Origin: Paraoerskovia marina DSM 21750
GTDB lineage: Bacteria > Actinomycetota > Actinomycetes > Actinomycetales > Cellulomonadaceae
DNA: 64,000 nucleotides
Reading direction: 5' to 3'
NCBI RefSeq assembly: GCF_000701465.1
Contig: NZ_JNIY01000003.1
Coordinates: forward strand, 62,001 to 126,000
The stretch's first letter is position 1. Each line of letters begins with the position of its first letter. The translations under genes and the position numbers were made by a program. Below the pieces are notes generated by a model that saw only the letters and a list, made by a program, of their open reading frames with translations, was not told the origin of the DNA and did no database searches. This document shows, in pieces, positions 50,738 to 58,532 of the stretch.

Positions 50738-51783
50738 CAGCGGGCCTTCGCGGGGGCGAGGTCGCGGCGCAGGCGGACGACGGCGGTGCCGAAGATGACC
50801 ACGGCCATCAGGACGAGGACGGCGAGCGACGGCCAGAGGTAGCTCCACGAGGAGTCCCGCAGCATGATCCCCTGCGAGATCTTGGTGAAGTACGTCAGCG
50901 GCAGCAGGTACCCGATCCACCGGACCCCGGCCGCCATCGCCTCGAGCGGGAAGATCATGCCGGAGAGCAGCACCTGGGGGAGCAGGGTCATCATCGCGAC
51001 CTGCACGGCCTGCCCGGTGGTCTGCGAGACGGTGGAGATCAGCACGCCGATGCCGAGGACGACGAAGAGGAAGATCGCGGCGCCCAGGACGAACGCGGTG
51101 ACGCTGCCGTTGAACGGGACGTCGAACACCCACATGCCGAGCACGGTGATGATCACCATGTCGACGCAGGCGAGGATGAAGTAGGGCGTGATCTTGCCGA
51201 TGATCACCGAGGCGGACGAGAACGGCATGACCGCGAGCTGCTCGAGCGTCCCCTGCTCGCGCTCCCGGACCAGCCCGATGCTCGTGATGATGGTGCCGAT
51301 GAACGTCAGGATCAGGCCGATCAGGGCGGGGACCATCACCCACGAGGTCTCGAGGTCCGGGTTGTAGAGGATCTCGGAGTCCACCGCGTCGCCCAGGCCC
51401 GCGACGATCACGTTGGCCGTCTGGGCCGCGAAGAGGTTCGAGCCGTCGATGAGGACGGTCGGCCTGTCCGACGGCGAGGCGTCGCCGGTCAGGATCGCCA
51501 TGTCGACCTCGTCGTCCGCGAGCTGGTCGCGCACCTGCGCCTCGGTCCCGTCCTCGTCGACGGTGGTGAGGTCGAGCTGGTCGGAGGCGTCCGGCGACTG
51601 GGAGACGAGCTGTTCCGCCTGGCTCGCGTCGGAGCCGACGACGGAGACCGTGAGCGTGTCGATCGTGAAGTTGGCGGCGAACCCGAAGATGATCAGCAGC
51701 ATCAGCGGCAGCCCGATCAGCATGGCGAGCGTGCGCTTGTCGCGCCTCAGCTCGCGGAACTCCTTGATGATCGTTGCGCGCAT
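50737..51783 (-). CDS. ABC-2 type exporter permease
   Basis: A 348-residue permease (YbhS/YhhJ-like). One N-terminal helix (LAMLIGLPLMLLIIFGFAANF), a large extracellular loop (about 45-165) and five C-terminal helices including GLILTFIGTIITSIGLVREREQGTLEQLAVMP, the ABC-2 signature. It partners with both ATPases above. A short inverted repeat upstream of the ATG suggests repressor control. Likely substrates are hydrophobic drugs or metabolites. Confidence 0.88.
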   Translation of the reverse strand: MRATIIKEFRELRRDKRTLAMLIGLPLMLLIIFGFAANFTIDTLTVSVVGSDASQAEQLVSQSPDASDQLDLTTVDEDGTEAQVRDQLADDEVDMAILTGDASPSDRPTVLIDGSNLFAAQTANVIVAGLGDAVDSEILYNPDLETSWVMVPALIGLILTFIGTIITSIGLVREREQGTLEQLAVMPFSSASVIIGKITPYFILACVDMVIITVLGMWVFDVPFNGSVTAFVLGAAIFLFVVLGIGVLISTVSQTTGQAVQVAMMTLLPQVLLSGMIFPLEAMAAGVRWIGYLLPLTYFTKISQGIMLRDSSWSYLWPSLAVLVLMAVVIFGTAVVRLRRDLAPAKAR

Positions 51784-51801
51784 GGTCGCTCCCGTGGACT
51801 A

Positions 51802-51819
51802 ATTCATCGGTCGTTGAAT
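51802..51819. promoter_or_regulatory. Inverted repeat upstream of exporter operon
   Basis: ATTCA (51802-51806) and TGAAT (51815-51819) form a palindrome with an eight-base spacer, 19 bases before the permease ATG. The shape fits a TetR-type operator. No TetR gene is adjacent, so the regulator would be encoded elsewhere. Confidence 0.45.
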
Positions 51820-52072
51820 CTAAGGTAGCGGCTCTGCCGCGAGGCGTCGAACCCGCCCGACGGCGTGTCGTCCCGGAGGGGTGCGGCGGGCAGGGGTGCG
51901 TCGGGCAGGCGGCGGAGGCGTGCCTCCCCCGAGGCGTGACGGCCCCCCTTTGGTCATTCGCCTGAAGGAAATGGACTCCAGGGGTGAAAGATGTGCCACG
52001 GGTAGCGGTTCGACATGACTTCTCTACGCTGACAACTGTCCGCAGTGAAAAGGAATCAACAAGGGGGCAGTC

Positions 52073-52429
52073 ATGTCGCTCGTCGAGTCGGTCAAGTCGG
52101 TCTTCTCCAAGTACGCGACCTTCTCCGGGCGTGCGCGCCGCTCCGAGTACTGGTGGTACTCCCTCGTGATCTTCATCCTGTCCGCGATCGTGGGCGGGAT
52201 CGGCAACGACATCCTCACCTTCGTCTTCAGCCTGGTGATCCTTGTGCCGACGCTCGCCGTGGGTGTCCGCCGGTTGCACGACACGGGTCGCACCGGATGG
52301 TGGATCCTGATCGGCCTCATCCCTGTCATCGGGACCATCATCTTGATCGTCTTCTTCGTCCAGGACAGCGAGCCCGGCTCGAACCAGTACGGCCCGTCAC
52401 CGAAGGGCGCGGGGGCCCAGACGGCCTAG
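52073..52429 (+). CDS. DUF805 family membrane protein
   Basis: A 118-residue protein with the DUF805 signature YATFSGRARRSEYWWYSL near the N-terminus, a basic residue set, and helices at about 30-50, 53-73 and 80-98, ending LIVFFVQDSEPGSNQYGPSP. These small integral proteins are common and their function is unknown. A long perfect palindromic terminator follows the stop. Confidence 0.85.
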   Translation: MSLVESVKSVFSKYATFSGRARRSEYWWYSLVIFILSAIVGGIGNDILTFVFSLVILVPTLAVGVRRLHDTGRTGWWILIGLIPVIGTIILIVFFVQDSEPGSNQYGPSPKGAGAQTA

Positions 52430-52453
52430 GGTCGACGGTTCCTCTCTTCACAC

Positions 52454-52499
52454 GCACGCGAACGGCCGGGCACCCGCGGGTGCCCGGCCGTTCGCGTGC
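52454..52499. terminator. Perfect 46-bp palindromic bidirectional terminator
   Basis: The two 23-base arms (52454-52476 and 52477-52499) are exactly complementary without a loop interruption, centred on ccgcgg. The left arm begins gcacgcgaacggccgggc. It sits 25 bases after the DUF805 stop. No T-run follows. It is the longest exact palindrome I noticed in the window. Confidence 0.85.
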
Positions 52500-52588
52500 C
52501 TGACGGGAGTGCGGCCGTCGGTGGGCCGGTGCACGATGGGCGACACGGATCACCAGCGCTCGACCACCGACCCGATGCGGAGCCTGAC

Positions 52589-53239
52589 ATGCGACTGACC
52601 GTGCACACGTTCCTGACCCTCGACGGGGTGATGCAGGGTCCGGGCGGACCCGAGGAGGACACGAGCGGGGGATTCACCGCGGGCGGCTGGATGACGGCGT
52701 TCGGCGGCCCCGACTTCGGCGCGGTCGTCGACTCGTGGTTCACCCGGACGGCGGCCCTGCTGCTGGGCCGCACGACGTACCAGGCGTTCGCCGGGTTCTG
52801 GCCCCAGGTCACCGACCCGGAGAACACCGTGGCCGTGGCCATCAACGCCATGCCCAAGCACGTCGTCTCGACGACCCTGCCCGAGCAGGACTGGACCGGG
52901 ACCCGGGTGGTCCGCCCCGCCGACGGCGGCGCCGTCGAGCAGGTGCGGCGGATCCTCGACGCCGGCGGCCCGGACGACGAGCTCCAGGTGCACGGCAGCC
53001 ACCGGCTGGCCCGCACCCTGCACGACGCCGGGCTCGTCGACGAGTACCGGCTCCTGACGTTCCCGGTGGTGCTGGGCCAGGGCAAGCGCCTTTTCGACAC
53101 CGGATCGGCCCCGAGCGGGTTCCAGGTGGTCGAGACGGCGGTCGTCGACGACGTCGCGACCTATCACGTGCTGCGCCCGGTCCCGCTGGAGGCTCCGCGG
53201 GAGTTCGCCGTCGAGGACGGGCGCGAGGTCACCCGGTAG
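52589..53239 (+). CDS. Dihydrofolate-reductase/RibD-fold family protein
   Basis: A 216-residue protein with the RibD C-terminal/DHFR-like fold. VHTFLTLDGVMQGPGGPEED at the start, LLLGRTTYQAFAGFWP, and ELQVHGSHRLARTLHDAGLVDEYRLLTFPVVLGQGKRLF at the end are the standard family segments, holding NADPH. True folate reduction is unlikely; most such actinobacterial copies are uncharacterised reductases. ATG at 52589 with CGGAG upstream. Its stop codon lies inside the loop of a terminator hairpin. Confidence 0.87.
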   Translation: MRLTVHTFLTLDGVMQGPGGPEEDTSGGFTAGGWMTAFGGPDFGAVVDSWFTRTAALLLGRTTYQAFAGFWPQVTDPENTVAVAINAMPKHVVSTTLPEQDWTGTRVVRPADGGAVEQVRRILDAGGPDDELQVHGSHRLARTLHDAGLVDEYRLLTFPVVLGQGKRLFDTGSAPSGFQVVETAVVDDVATYHVLRPVPLEAPREFAVEDGREVTR

Positions 53240-53254
53240 CGGGTGACCTCGCGC
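53221..53254. terminator. Terminator hairpin enclosing a stop codon
   Basis: gcgcgaggtcaccc (53221-53234) pairs perfectly with 53241-53254 around a six-base loop ggtagc, which contains the TAG stop of the DHFR-like gene (53237-53239). The hairpin lies between convergent genes and can serve both. This overlap of stop codon and loop is unusual but fully visible in sequence. Confidence 0.75.
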
Positions 53255-53267
53255 GCCGGCCGACGAG

Positions 53268-54461
53268 CTAGCCGACGAGTCGCGCGGACGCCTCGCGGAC
53301 GGCGTCGAGCTCGCCGTCGAGGGTGACGGTGACGTCGCCGACGAGGTCCGCGAGCAGGACCCGGACCGGCGCGCCCGTGCACGGCACCTCGGTCCGTGAC
53401 GACTCGACGCCGTCGACCGAGACGACGGCCTCGAGCTGGGTCCCGAACGGCGCGGCACACTCGGCGTGCAGCGTCGCCCCGCGGGTGGCCGCGACGTCGG
53501 CCCGGAGGGCCTGCTCCTCGAGGTCCGGCGTCAGGACGGCGGAGGCGAGCAAGACGTCGAGGTCCGGCTGGTCGGAGGTGACCGTGCCGTCGGTGCCGAG
53601 CGTCAGAGCGTCGCAGGGTCCGTCACAGCCCCAGATCCCGTGGCCCGTTCCCTTCCGGATCGCGACCACGTCGTCGACCTGCGCCTCGCCGAGTGCGGCG
53701 GCGAACACCGAGATGTCGTAGAAGCCGTACGGGTCGCGCACCGTCGGGATCGGGAGCGACTCGGCGTAGAGCTGCTGCTGGAACGCCTCGAACTCCTCAA
53801 AGTCACGCGTGGTGTCCCACTCTGGCGTCCCGACACCGTCCCAGATCCGCAGACCCACCTCGTCGGCCGGTCCGATGCCGCCGACGATGACGCTCTCGGC
53901 ACCGTCCGGACTGACCAGCATGACGAAGGCGCCCTGGTTGTCCGAGATGCGCGTCATCCCGCCCAGACCTGCCGAGTCGGCACGTCCGCGCTCGTAGAGC
54001 TGTTCGAGCCCCGCCGCGTCGGTCGACCAGACCTCGAGGTTCGGGAACTGCTGGTCGTCGGCGGGGAACGTGACGACGAACCGCTCGTCCGTCCCGACCC
54101 ACGAGTCCAGGCCCAGGTCGAGGACGACCGTGCCGTCCGAGAGCTCGGACCCGACGGCCTTGTCGGTGGCGACGACGCCGTCGACGTCGACGAGCACGGG
54201 CTGCTCGCCGGCCCGGAGCACGTCTCCGCCCAGCGTCGCCGCGGCCGGTGCGCTCTCCGTCGTCTGGTCGAACAGCCCGCCGGGGACGGCGATCGCCGCA
54301 CCCATCACGGCACAGGCGGCCACCGCGACACCGGCGGTGCCGAACGTGCGCCGCGTCTGCGTCCTGAGGCTGGCGTGCAGGACGTCGTCGGGGTCGAGGG
54401 TCGAGCGGACGGGCTGGGACTGCACGCTCGCGCGGAGCCGCGCTGCGAAGTCGTCGGTCAT
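53268..54461 (-). CDS. Membrane-anchored protein coupled to a SigE sigma factor
   Basis: A 397-residue protein. N-terminal cytoplasmic segment (1-38), one helix (FGTAGVAVAACAVMGAAIAVPGGLF, about 39-65) and a large extracellular part of strands with acidic loops. No zinc anti-sigma HxxxCxxC motif is visible in the short N-terminus, so a classical ZAS anti-sigma is not supported. The ATG overlaps the sigma-factor stop (ATGA), so the two proteins are made together and it probably senses a signal for that sigma factor. Family unknown. Confidence 0.7.
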   Translation of the reverse strand: MTDDFAARLRASVQSQPVRSTLDPDDVLHASLRTQTRRTFGTAGVAVAACAVMGAAIAVPGGLFDQTTESAPAAATLGGDVLRAGEQPVLVDVDGVVATDKAVGSELSDGTVVLDLGLDSWVGTDERFVVTFPADDQQFPNLEVWSTDAAGLEQLYERGRADSAGLGGMTRISDNQGAFVMLVSPDGAESVIVGGIGPADEVGLRIWDGVGTPEWDTTRDFEEFEAFQQQLYAESLPIPTVRDPYGFYDISVFAAALGEAQVDDVVAIRKGTGHGIWGCDGPCDALTLGTDGTVTSDQPDLDVLLASAVLTPDLEEQALRADVAATRGATLHAECAAPFGTQLEAVVSVDGVESSRTEVPCTGAPVRVLLADLVGDVTVTLDGELDAVREASARLVG

Positions 54462-55024
54462 GAGAGCTCTCCTTCGAGAACGGTGCGGAGCCGGCCGAGG
54501 GCACGGGCGGCGGTGGACTTGACGGTGCCGACCGGCATGCCGAGCTCGGCGGCGACCTGGTTGGCAGGGAGGTCGAGCAGGTGGCGGAGCACGATGACGC
54601 GGCGCTGCTTCACGGGCAACGTCAGGAGGGCACGCACGACGGCATCCCGGTCGTGGACCCGCGGGCCGTGGTCCGTCCCCGTGTACCGGTGGTCCGGCAC
54701 GTGCGACTCGGTGCTCTGGTCGGTCAGGATCTCGCGCCGTGTCCGGCGCCAGGTGTCGATGCGGAGGTTGGCGAGCGTGCGCCGGGCGTACGCGAACGGG
54801 TCGCCGTCGGACGCGCGGCCCCAGTGCCGCCACATCCGCTCGTAGGTCTGCTGCACGAGCTCTTCCGCGCGGTGGTGGTCGCCCGTGAGCAGGTAGGCGA
54901 TCCCGGTGAGGCGGTCCTGCGAGCCACGGACGAAGGACACGAACTCCTCACCGCGGCTCGCGACGTGGGATCGCACAGGGATGGAGGTGGGGGGTGCGCC
55001 GAGCGCTGCGTCGTTCGTGGTCAT
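54458..55024 (-). CDS. SigE-family ECF RNA polymerase sigma factor
   Basis: A 188-residue sigma-70 family regulator. Region 2: REEFVSFVRGSQDRLTGIAYLLTGDHHRAEELVQQTYERMWRHWGR; region 4: DRDAVVRALLTLPVKQRRVIVLRHLLDLPANQVAAELGMPVGTVKSTAARALGRLR, both complete. The arrangement is that of the actinobacterial SigE-type group. GGGGGCGAG is close to the ATG at 55024. Promoter targets are unknown, but control of its own operon is likely. Confidence 0.92.
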   Translation of the reverse strand: MTTNDAALGAPPTSIPVRSHVASRGEEFVSFVRGSQDRLTGIAYLLTGDHHRAEELVQQTYERMWRHWGRASDGDPFAYARRTLANLRIDTWRRTRREILTDQSTESHVPDHRYTGTDHGPRVHDRDAVVRALLTLPVKQRRVIVLRHLLDLPANQVAAELGMPVGTVKSTAARALGRLRTVLEGELS

Positions 55025-55133
55025 CTCGCCCCCGTCGTCGGTCTCATACCCACTACACGCACGAGGACGGTGAAAAGGTTCCGTCCCGTGCACGGTTCGA
55101 GTGAACCGCAGGTCGCGCGGAGGCGCCGAGCGG

Positions 55134-56156
55134 CTACTGCGGGAGGCGGCCGCGTCGCACCAGGTGCGTGGGGACCACGACGGACCGCGACGGGCCGGAC
55201 GGGTCCGCGAGCCGTGCGAGCAGCTGGTCCGCGGCCCGGCGGCCCATCTCGGCGGCGTCGTACGCGACGACGCTCACGCCGAGGGCGTCGGCCAGCTCGA
55301 AGTCGTCGAACCCGACCAGGGTCACGTCGAGCGGGATGCCCGCGGCCCGCACGACGGCGGCGCTCGCCCGGTTGTCACCGGCCAGGACAGCCGTCGGTCG
55401 GGGCTCCGCGGACAGGAGGTGCAGCGCGGCGGCGTCGAGATCTTCGGCGTGCGGGCCGACGTGCTCCAGAGCCGGGTCCGGGTCGAGTCCCGCCCCGGTG
55501 AGCCCCCGGCGGTAGCCGGCGAGGCGTTCCTGCTGCGTCGCGAGCGACCCGTTGGTCCCGAGGAAGCCGATCCGCCGGTGACCCGCGGACGCGAGGGCGC
55601 GTACGGCGTCGTACGCCCCGTGCTCGTTGTCCAGCACGACAGAGTCCGCGACCAGGCCGTGCGCCTGCCGGTCGACGGCGACGACGGGAGTGCCGAGACG
55701 CTGCTCCGCCTCGAGGTACGACTGGTCCGCCGCGGCCGGCACCAGCAGGAGCCCGCGTACCCGCTCCGCCAGGAGCGCGTCGACCACCGTGCGCTCGACC
55801 TCGGGATCATCCTCCGCCGCGGCGATCACGAGCGTTAGCCCGTGCGCGGCGAGCACCCGCTCGACCCCGCCGGCGACAGCCGCGTAGAAGGGATTGCCGA
55901 GATCGCCCACCACGAACCCGACGGTGGTCGAGACCCCACCCGCGCGAAGCGACCGGGCGAGCCGGTTGGGACGGAACTGCAGGCGCTGCGCGGCGTCGAG
56001 CACCGCCGTCCGGGTGGCCGGCGCGACGTTCGGCTCGCCCGAGACGACGCGTGAGACCGTCTTGGCGCTGACGCCGGCCGCGCGCGCCACGTCCGCGAGG
56101 GTCGCGCGGGGGCCACGGCGGTCGGCGCTCGCGGTCACGGGGTCGGCGCTCGGCAT
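55134..56156 (-). CDS. LacI-family transcriptional regulator (copy 1)
   Basis: A 340-residue regulator. The HTH reads ATLADVARAAGVSAKTVSRVVSGEPNVAPATRTAVLDAAQRLQFRPNRLARSLR with the usual hinge. Sugar-binding domain follows: VGFVVGDLGNPFYAAVAGGVERVLAAHG, AHRRIGFLG-type (SAGHRRIGFLG) and LAGDNRASAAVVRAAG. It is next to the mannanase gene but faces away; its own terminator-like region separates it. It may regulate the mannan genes or a distal set. Confidence 0.92.
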   Translation of the reverse strand: MPSADPVTASADRRGPRATLADVARAAGVSAKTVSRVVSGEPNVAPATRTAVLDAAQRLQFRPNRLARSLRAGGVSTTVGFVVGDLGNPFYAAVAGGVERVLAAHGLTLVIAAAEDDPEVERTVVDALLAERVRGLLLVPAAADQSYLEAEQRLGTPVVAVDRQAHGLVADSVVLDNEHGAYDAVRALASAGHRRIGFLGTNGSLATQQERLAGYRRGLTGAGLDPDPALEHVGPHAEDLDAAALHLLSAEPRPTAVLAGDNRASAAVVRAAGIPLDVTLVGFDDFELADALGVSVVAYDAAEMGRRAADQLLARLADPSGPSRSVVVPTHLVRRGRLPQ

Positions 56157-56248
56157 CCCGTGAGCGTACCGGGATCGGCGCCGTGGCCCGGTCCGCGCCC
56201 TCAGTGCGGCGGGGTACGGGCGTGCCGGCCGAGTGGCGCGACCGCACC

Positions 56249-56286
56249 GCCCGCGCGGTGGCCGGCCAGGCGGCCACCGCGCGGGC
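56249..56286 (-). terminator. Terminator downstream of mannanase gene
   Basis: A perfect 15-bp stem (gcccgcgcggtggcc, 56249-56263, pairing with 56272-56286) and an eight-base loop, six bases beyond the mannanase stop. It also shields the mannanase from the LacI gene. No T-run. Confidence 0.7.
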
Positions 56287-56291
56287 AGGGT

Positions 56292-58379
56292 CTACAGCAG
56301 GGTGAGGCGGTCGACGGCGAACACTCCGGCGTTGACGAAGATCAGGAGGTCGTGGACGTCGGTGAGCGTCGACGTGTCGCAGCCGAGGTCGGCGATGTCG
56401 ACGGAGACGGTGTCCTCGCTGCCGGGCTCGACCCAGACGTACGGCGACTGGCACCAGGCCCAGTCGTCGCCGGAGCGCACCGCGAGCGCGACGGAGGTGC
56501 CGACGTCGGCCGTACGGACGTCGAGCTCGAGCGCCGCCCGGTCGCTGAGGTCGAGCGGCTCGTCGAACTCGGGCGACCCGAACCAGGCGCCGTTCGAGCT
56601 GATCGCGAGCGAGGAGTCACCGTCGGTGGCCCAGTCTCCGGACGTCGTCAGCGAGCCGGGGTCGGACTGCCAGGTGGCCGGGACCCAGCCCTCGGTGCCC
56701 GACTCCCACGAGCCGAGGACCACGGGAGCGCCCGGGACGGGCTTGACCGTCACCGTCAGGACCGCCGACGTGCTGCGGCGGAGCCTGTCCTTGACGGTGT
56801 ACGGGACCGTCAGCGTTCCGGTGAACCCCTCGTCGGGCTGCACGTCGACGACGCCGGCCGCGGAGATGCGGGCGGACCCGCCCTCGAGGTCGACCTCGGT
56901 CTGACGCCCGGGCGCGTCCGAGAGGTCGAGCGTGCGGTCCGAGACCGTCGAGACGAAGGCGACGTCGTTGGCGAGCACGTCGACGGACGCGACCTGACCG
57001 GTCTCGACGACGACGGTGTCGTGGTCCGCGATCGGGCCGGGAATGCGGTGCTGGTCGGGCCACGGCACGAGCGAGGCGTGGGTGGAGACGAGCTCGCAGA
57101 CCGGGCTCGGGCAGTAGACCGTGAATCCGTCGTAGTCGGCATAGAGCGTGCCGTCGTCCTGCTCGGCGGTCAGCGTCCAGTAGAGGGCGCCGTCCACGCC
57201 CCAGCGCCGGACGTCGGCGAGCCAGTCGGCGTAGACCGGCATGCGGGTGGCCTTGTCGAGCACCCCGAACTCCCCGAGGTACACCGGCTTGCGGAGCTTG
57301 GCGGCCTCGAGCGCGTGCTGCCGGATCCAGCCGCTGCCCCACTCGGTCGTGGTCTTCCAGTGGTCGGGGTAGAGGTGCATCGACATCATGTCGATGTCCG
57401 GGAGCGCGGCGAGCGCGACGGTGTCGACACCGTCGGCGCAGTCCTCGCCGAAGTCGGGCCCGTAGCCGGACTCGCCGTACCGGTCGTCCATCACGCGCTC
57501 GTTCTCGTCGCGGCAGAAGAAGCCTTCGTCGCCCGCGGTGAGCAGGTGTCGGGCGTCGACCGACTTCACGTGGGCGCTCATCTCGGCCGCCCACGTCGTG
57601 ATGGTGTCGGCGTCGCAGTCGCCGTCCGGGTATGCCCCGGCGCTGGTGCAGCGCGGCTCGTTGGCGAGCTCCCAGGCCATGATCGTCGGATCGTCCTTGT
57701 AGGCGACCCCCGTCACGGTGTTGACGCGGTTCAGCAGGGTGGAGACCCAGTCCTTGTACCAGCCGCGGATCTGCGGGTCGGTGTAGAAGTCCGCGTGGGA
57801 GTCGCCTCCGGCCCAGCGCACGTACTGGTCCATGCCGCCGAACGCGTTCCAGTTGTTGGTGAACGGAATGACGAGGCGTAGCCCCCGTTCCCCGGCGGCC
57901 GCGACGACGTGGTCGAGGCGTTCGAGCCCGTCGGCCCCCTCGTTGACGACGGGGCGGCCCTCGTCCTCGTCCCAGGCCTGGTACCAGACGCCCTCGAAGT
58001 TCTGGTGCACGGAGCCGGAGCCGTCGGGGTTCTGGAAGTCCTGGAACCCCCAGGTCCGGACGACGTCGAACCCGGCCTCGGCGGCGTCGTCGAGGACCGC
58101 GTCGGCCATCTCGGGCGACTTGTACCCGAGGTAGTAGTTGTTGGTGCCGGCGAACTCGAAGGTCTTGCCGTCGAGGACGAGGCGTGCCCCCTTCGTCTCG
58201 ACGAAGCCGTCGGAGTCCCCGGATTTCTTGGCGGCCGAGCTCGTGACGGTGGGTGTCGTCGAGGTCGGCGCGGCGGACGTTGCGGAGGCCGTCGCCGTGG
58301 TGGCCGTGGCGGTCAGCAGCAGCGCTGACGCGACGGCACCGGCGGCCAGTGCCCGTGCTCGGGCCCGTGGTCGATACAT
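56292..58379 (-). CDS. Secreted GH5 endo-beta-1,4-mannanase with Ig-like and carbohydrate-binding domains
   Basis: A 695-residue secreted enzyme. A signal peptide (about 1-31) is followed by a GH5 catalytic domain (about 57-445): FEFAGTNNYYLGYKS, VVRTWGFQDFQ (Arg108), acid/base E241 in AWELANEPR and nucleophile E370 in PVYLGEFG, which fits the GH5_7 mannanase group. An Ig/cadherin-like segment (about 452-555: ADHDTVVVETGQVASVDVLANDV) and a C-terminal beta-sandwich (about 560-695: GSWESGTEGWVPATWQSD) follow, the latter a probable carbohydrate-binding module. It cuts mannan outside the cell. GGGGAG precedes the ATG; LacI-type sites lie upstream. Confidence 0.9.
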   Translation of the reverse strand: MYRPRARARALAAGAVASALLLTATATTATASATSAAPTSTTPTVTSSAAKKSGDSDGFVETKGARLVLDGKTFEFAGTNNYYLGYKSPEMADAVLDDAAEAGFDVVRTWGFQDFQNPDGSGSVHQNFEGVWYQAWDEDEGRPVVNEGADGLERLDHVVAAAGERGLRLVIPFTNNWNAFGGMDQYVRWAGGDSHADFYTDPQIRGWYKDWVSTLLNRVNTVTGVAYKDDPTIMAWELANEPRCTSAGAYPDGDCDADTITTWAAEMSAHVKSVDARHLLTAGDEGFFCRDENERVMDDRYGESGYGPDFGEDCADGVDTVALAALPDIDMMSMHLYPDHWKTTTEWGSGWIRQHALEAAKLRKPVYLGEFGVLDKATRMPVYADWLADVRRWGVDGALYWTLTAEQDDGTLYADYDGFTVYCPSPVCELVSTHASLVPWPDQHRIPGPIADHDTVVVETGQVASVDVLANDVAFVSTVSDRTLDLSDAPGRQTEVDLEGGSARISAAGVVDVQPDEGFTGTLTVPYTVKDRLRRSTSAVLTVTVKPVPGAPVVLGSWESGTEGWVPATWQSDPGSLTTSGDWATDGDSSLAISSNGAWFGSPEFDEPLDLSDRAALELDVRTADVGTSVALAVRSGDDWAWCQSPYVWVEPGSEDTVSVDIADLGCDTSTLTDVHDLLIFVNAGVFAVDRLTLL

Positions 58380-58422
58380 GGTTCTCCCCTCGTGGGCGCC
58401 GCCTCGTTGCGGCGCGTTCTTC

Positions 58423-58451
58423 ATCTGAGTGCATTAAACGCTTAATGTCAA
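58423..58451 (-). promoter_or_regulatory. Predicted mannanase promoter
   Basis: Read leftward: TTGACA (58451-58446), a 17-base spacer and TCAGAT (58428-58423). The -35 is a full consensus match; the -10 is imperfect. The spacer contains the LacI-type palindrome, so repressor binding would block RNA polymerase. Confidence 0.55.
58433..58446. promoter_or_regulatory. LacI-type operator A
   Basis: ATTAAACGCTTAAT: palindromic around a central CG with one mismatch, the shape of LacI-family operators. It lies in the spacer of the mannanase promoter. A related sequence, CTTAAGCGGTTAAC, is at 61901. Confidence 0.65.
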
Positions 58452-58460
58452 CGCTGACAT
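58445..58460. promoter_or_regulatory. LacI-type operator B
   Basis: ATGTCAACGCTGACAT: arms ATGTCA/TGACAT are perfect around ACGC. It abuts operator A and overlaps the -35 of the mannanase promoter. It may bind the second LacI regulator or a second dimer, and it also faces the isomerase gene. Confidence 0.55.
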
Positions 58461-58532
58461 GTACGATGGTCGACGACGGCGCCCCGGTGGTGCCCGACAT
58501 CGACGTCGACACACGTGAGGACCTGAGCGCGC

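Noticed and set aside
53268-54461. Classical zinc-dependent anti-sigma factor
   Set aside because: The cytoplasmic N-terminus is only about 38 residues and lacks the HxxxCxxC motif.
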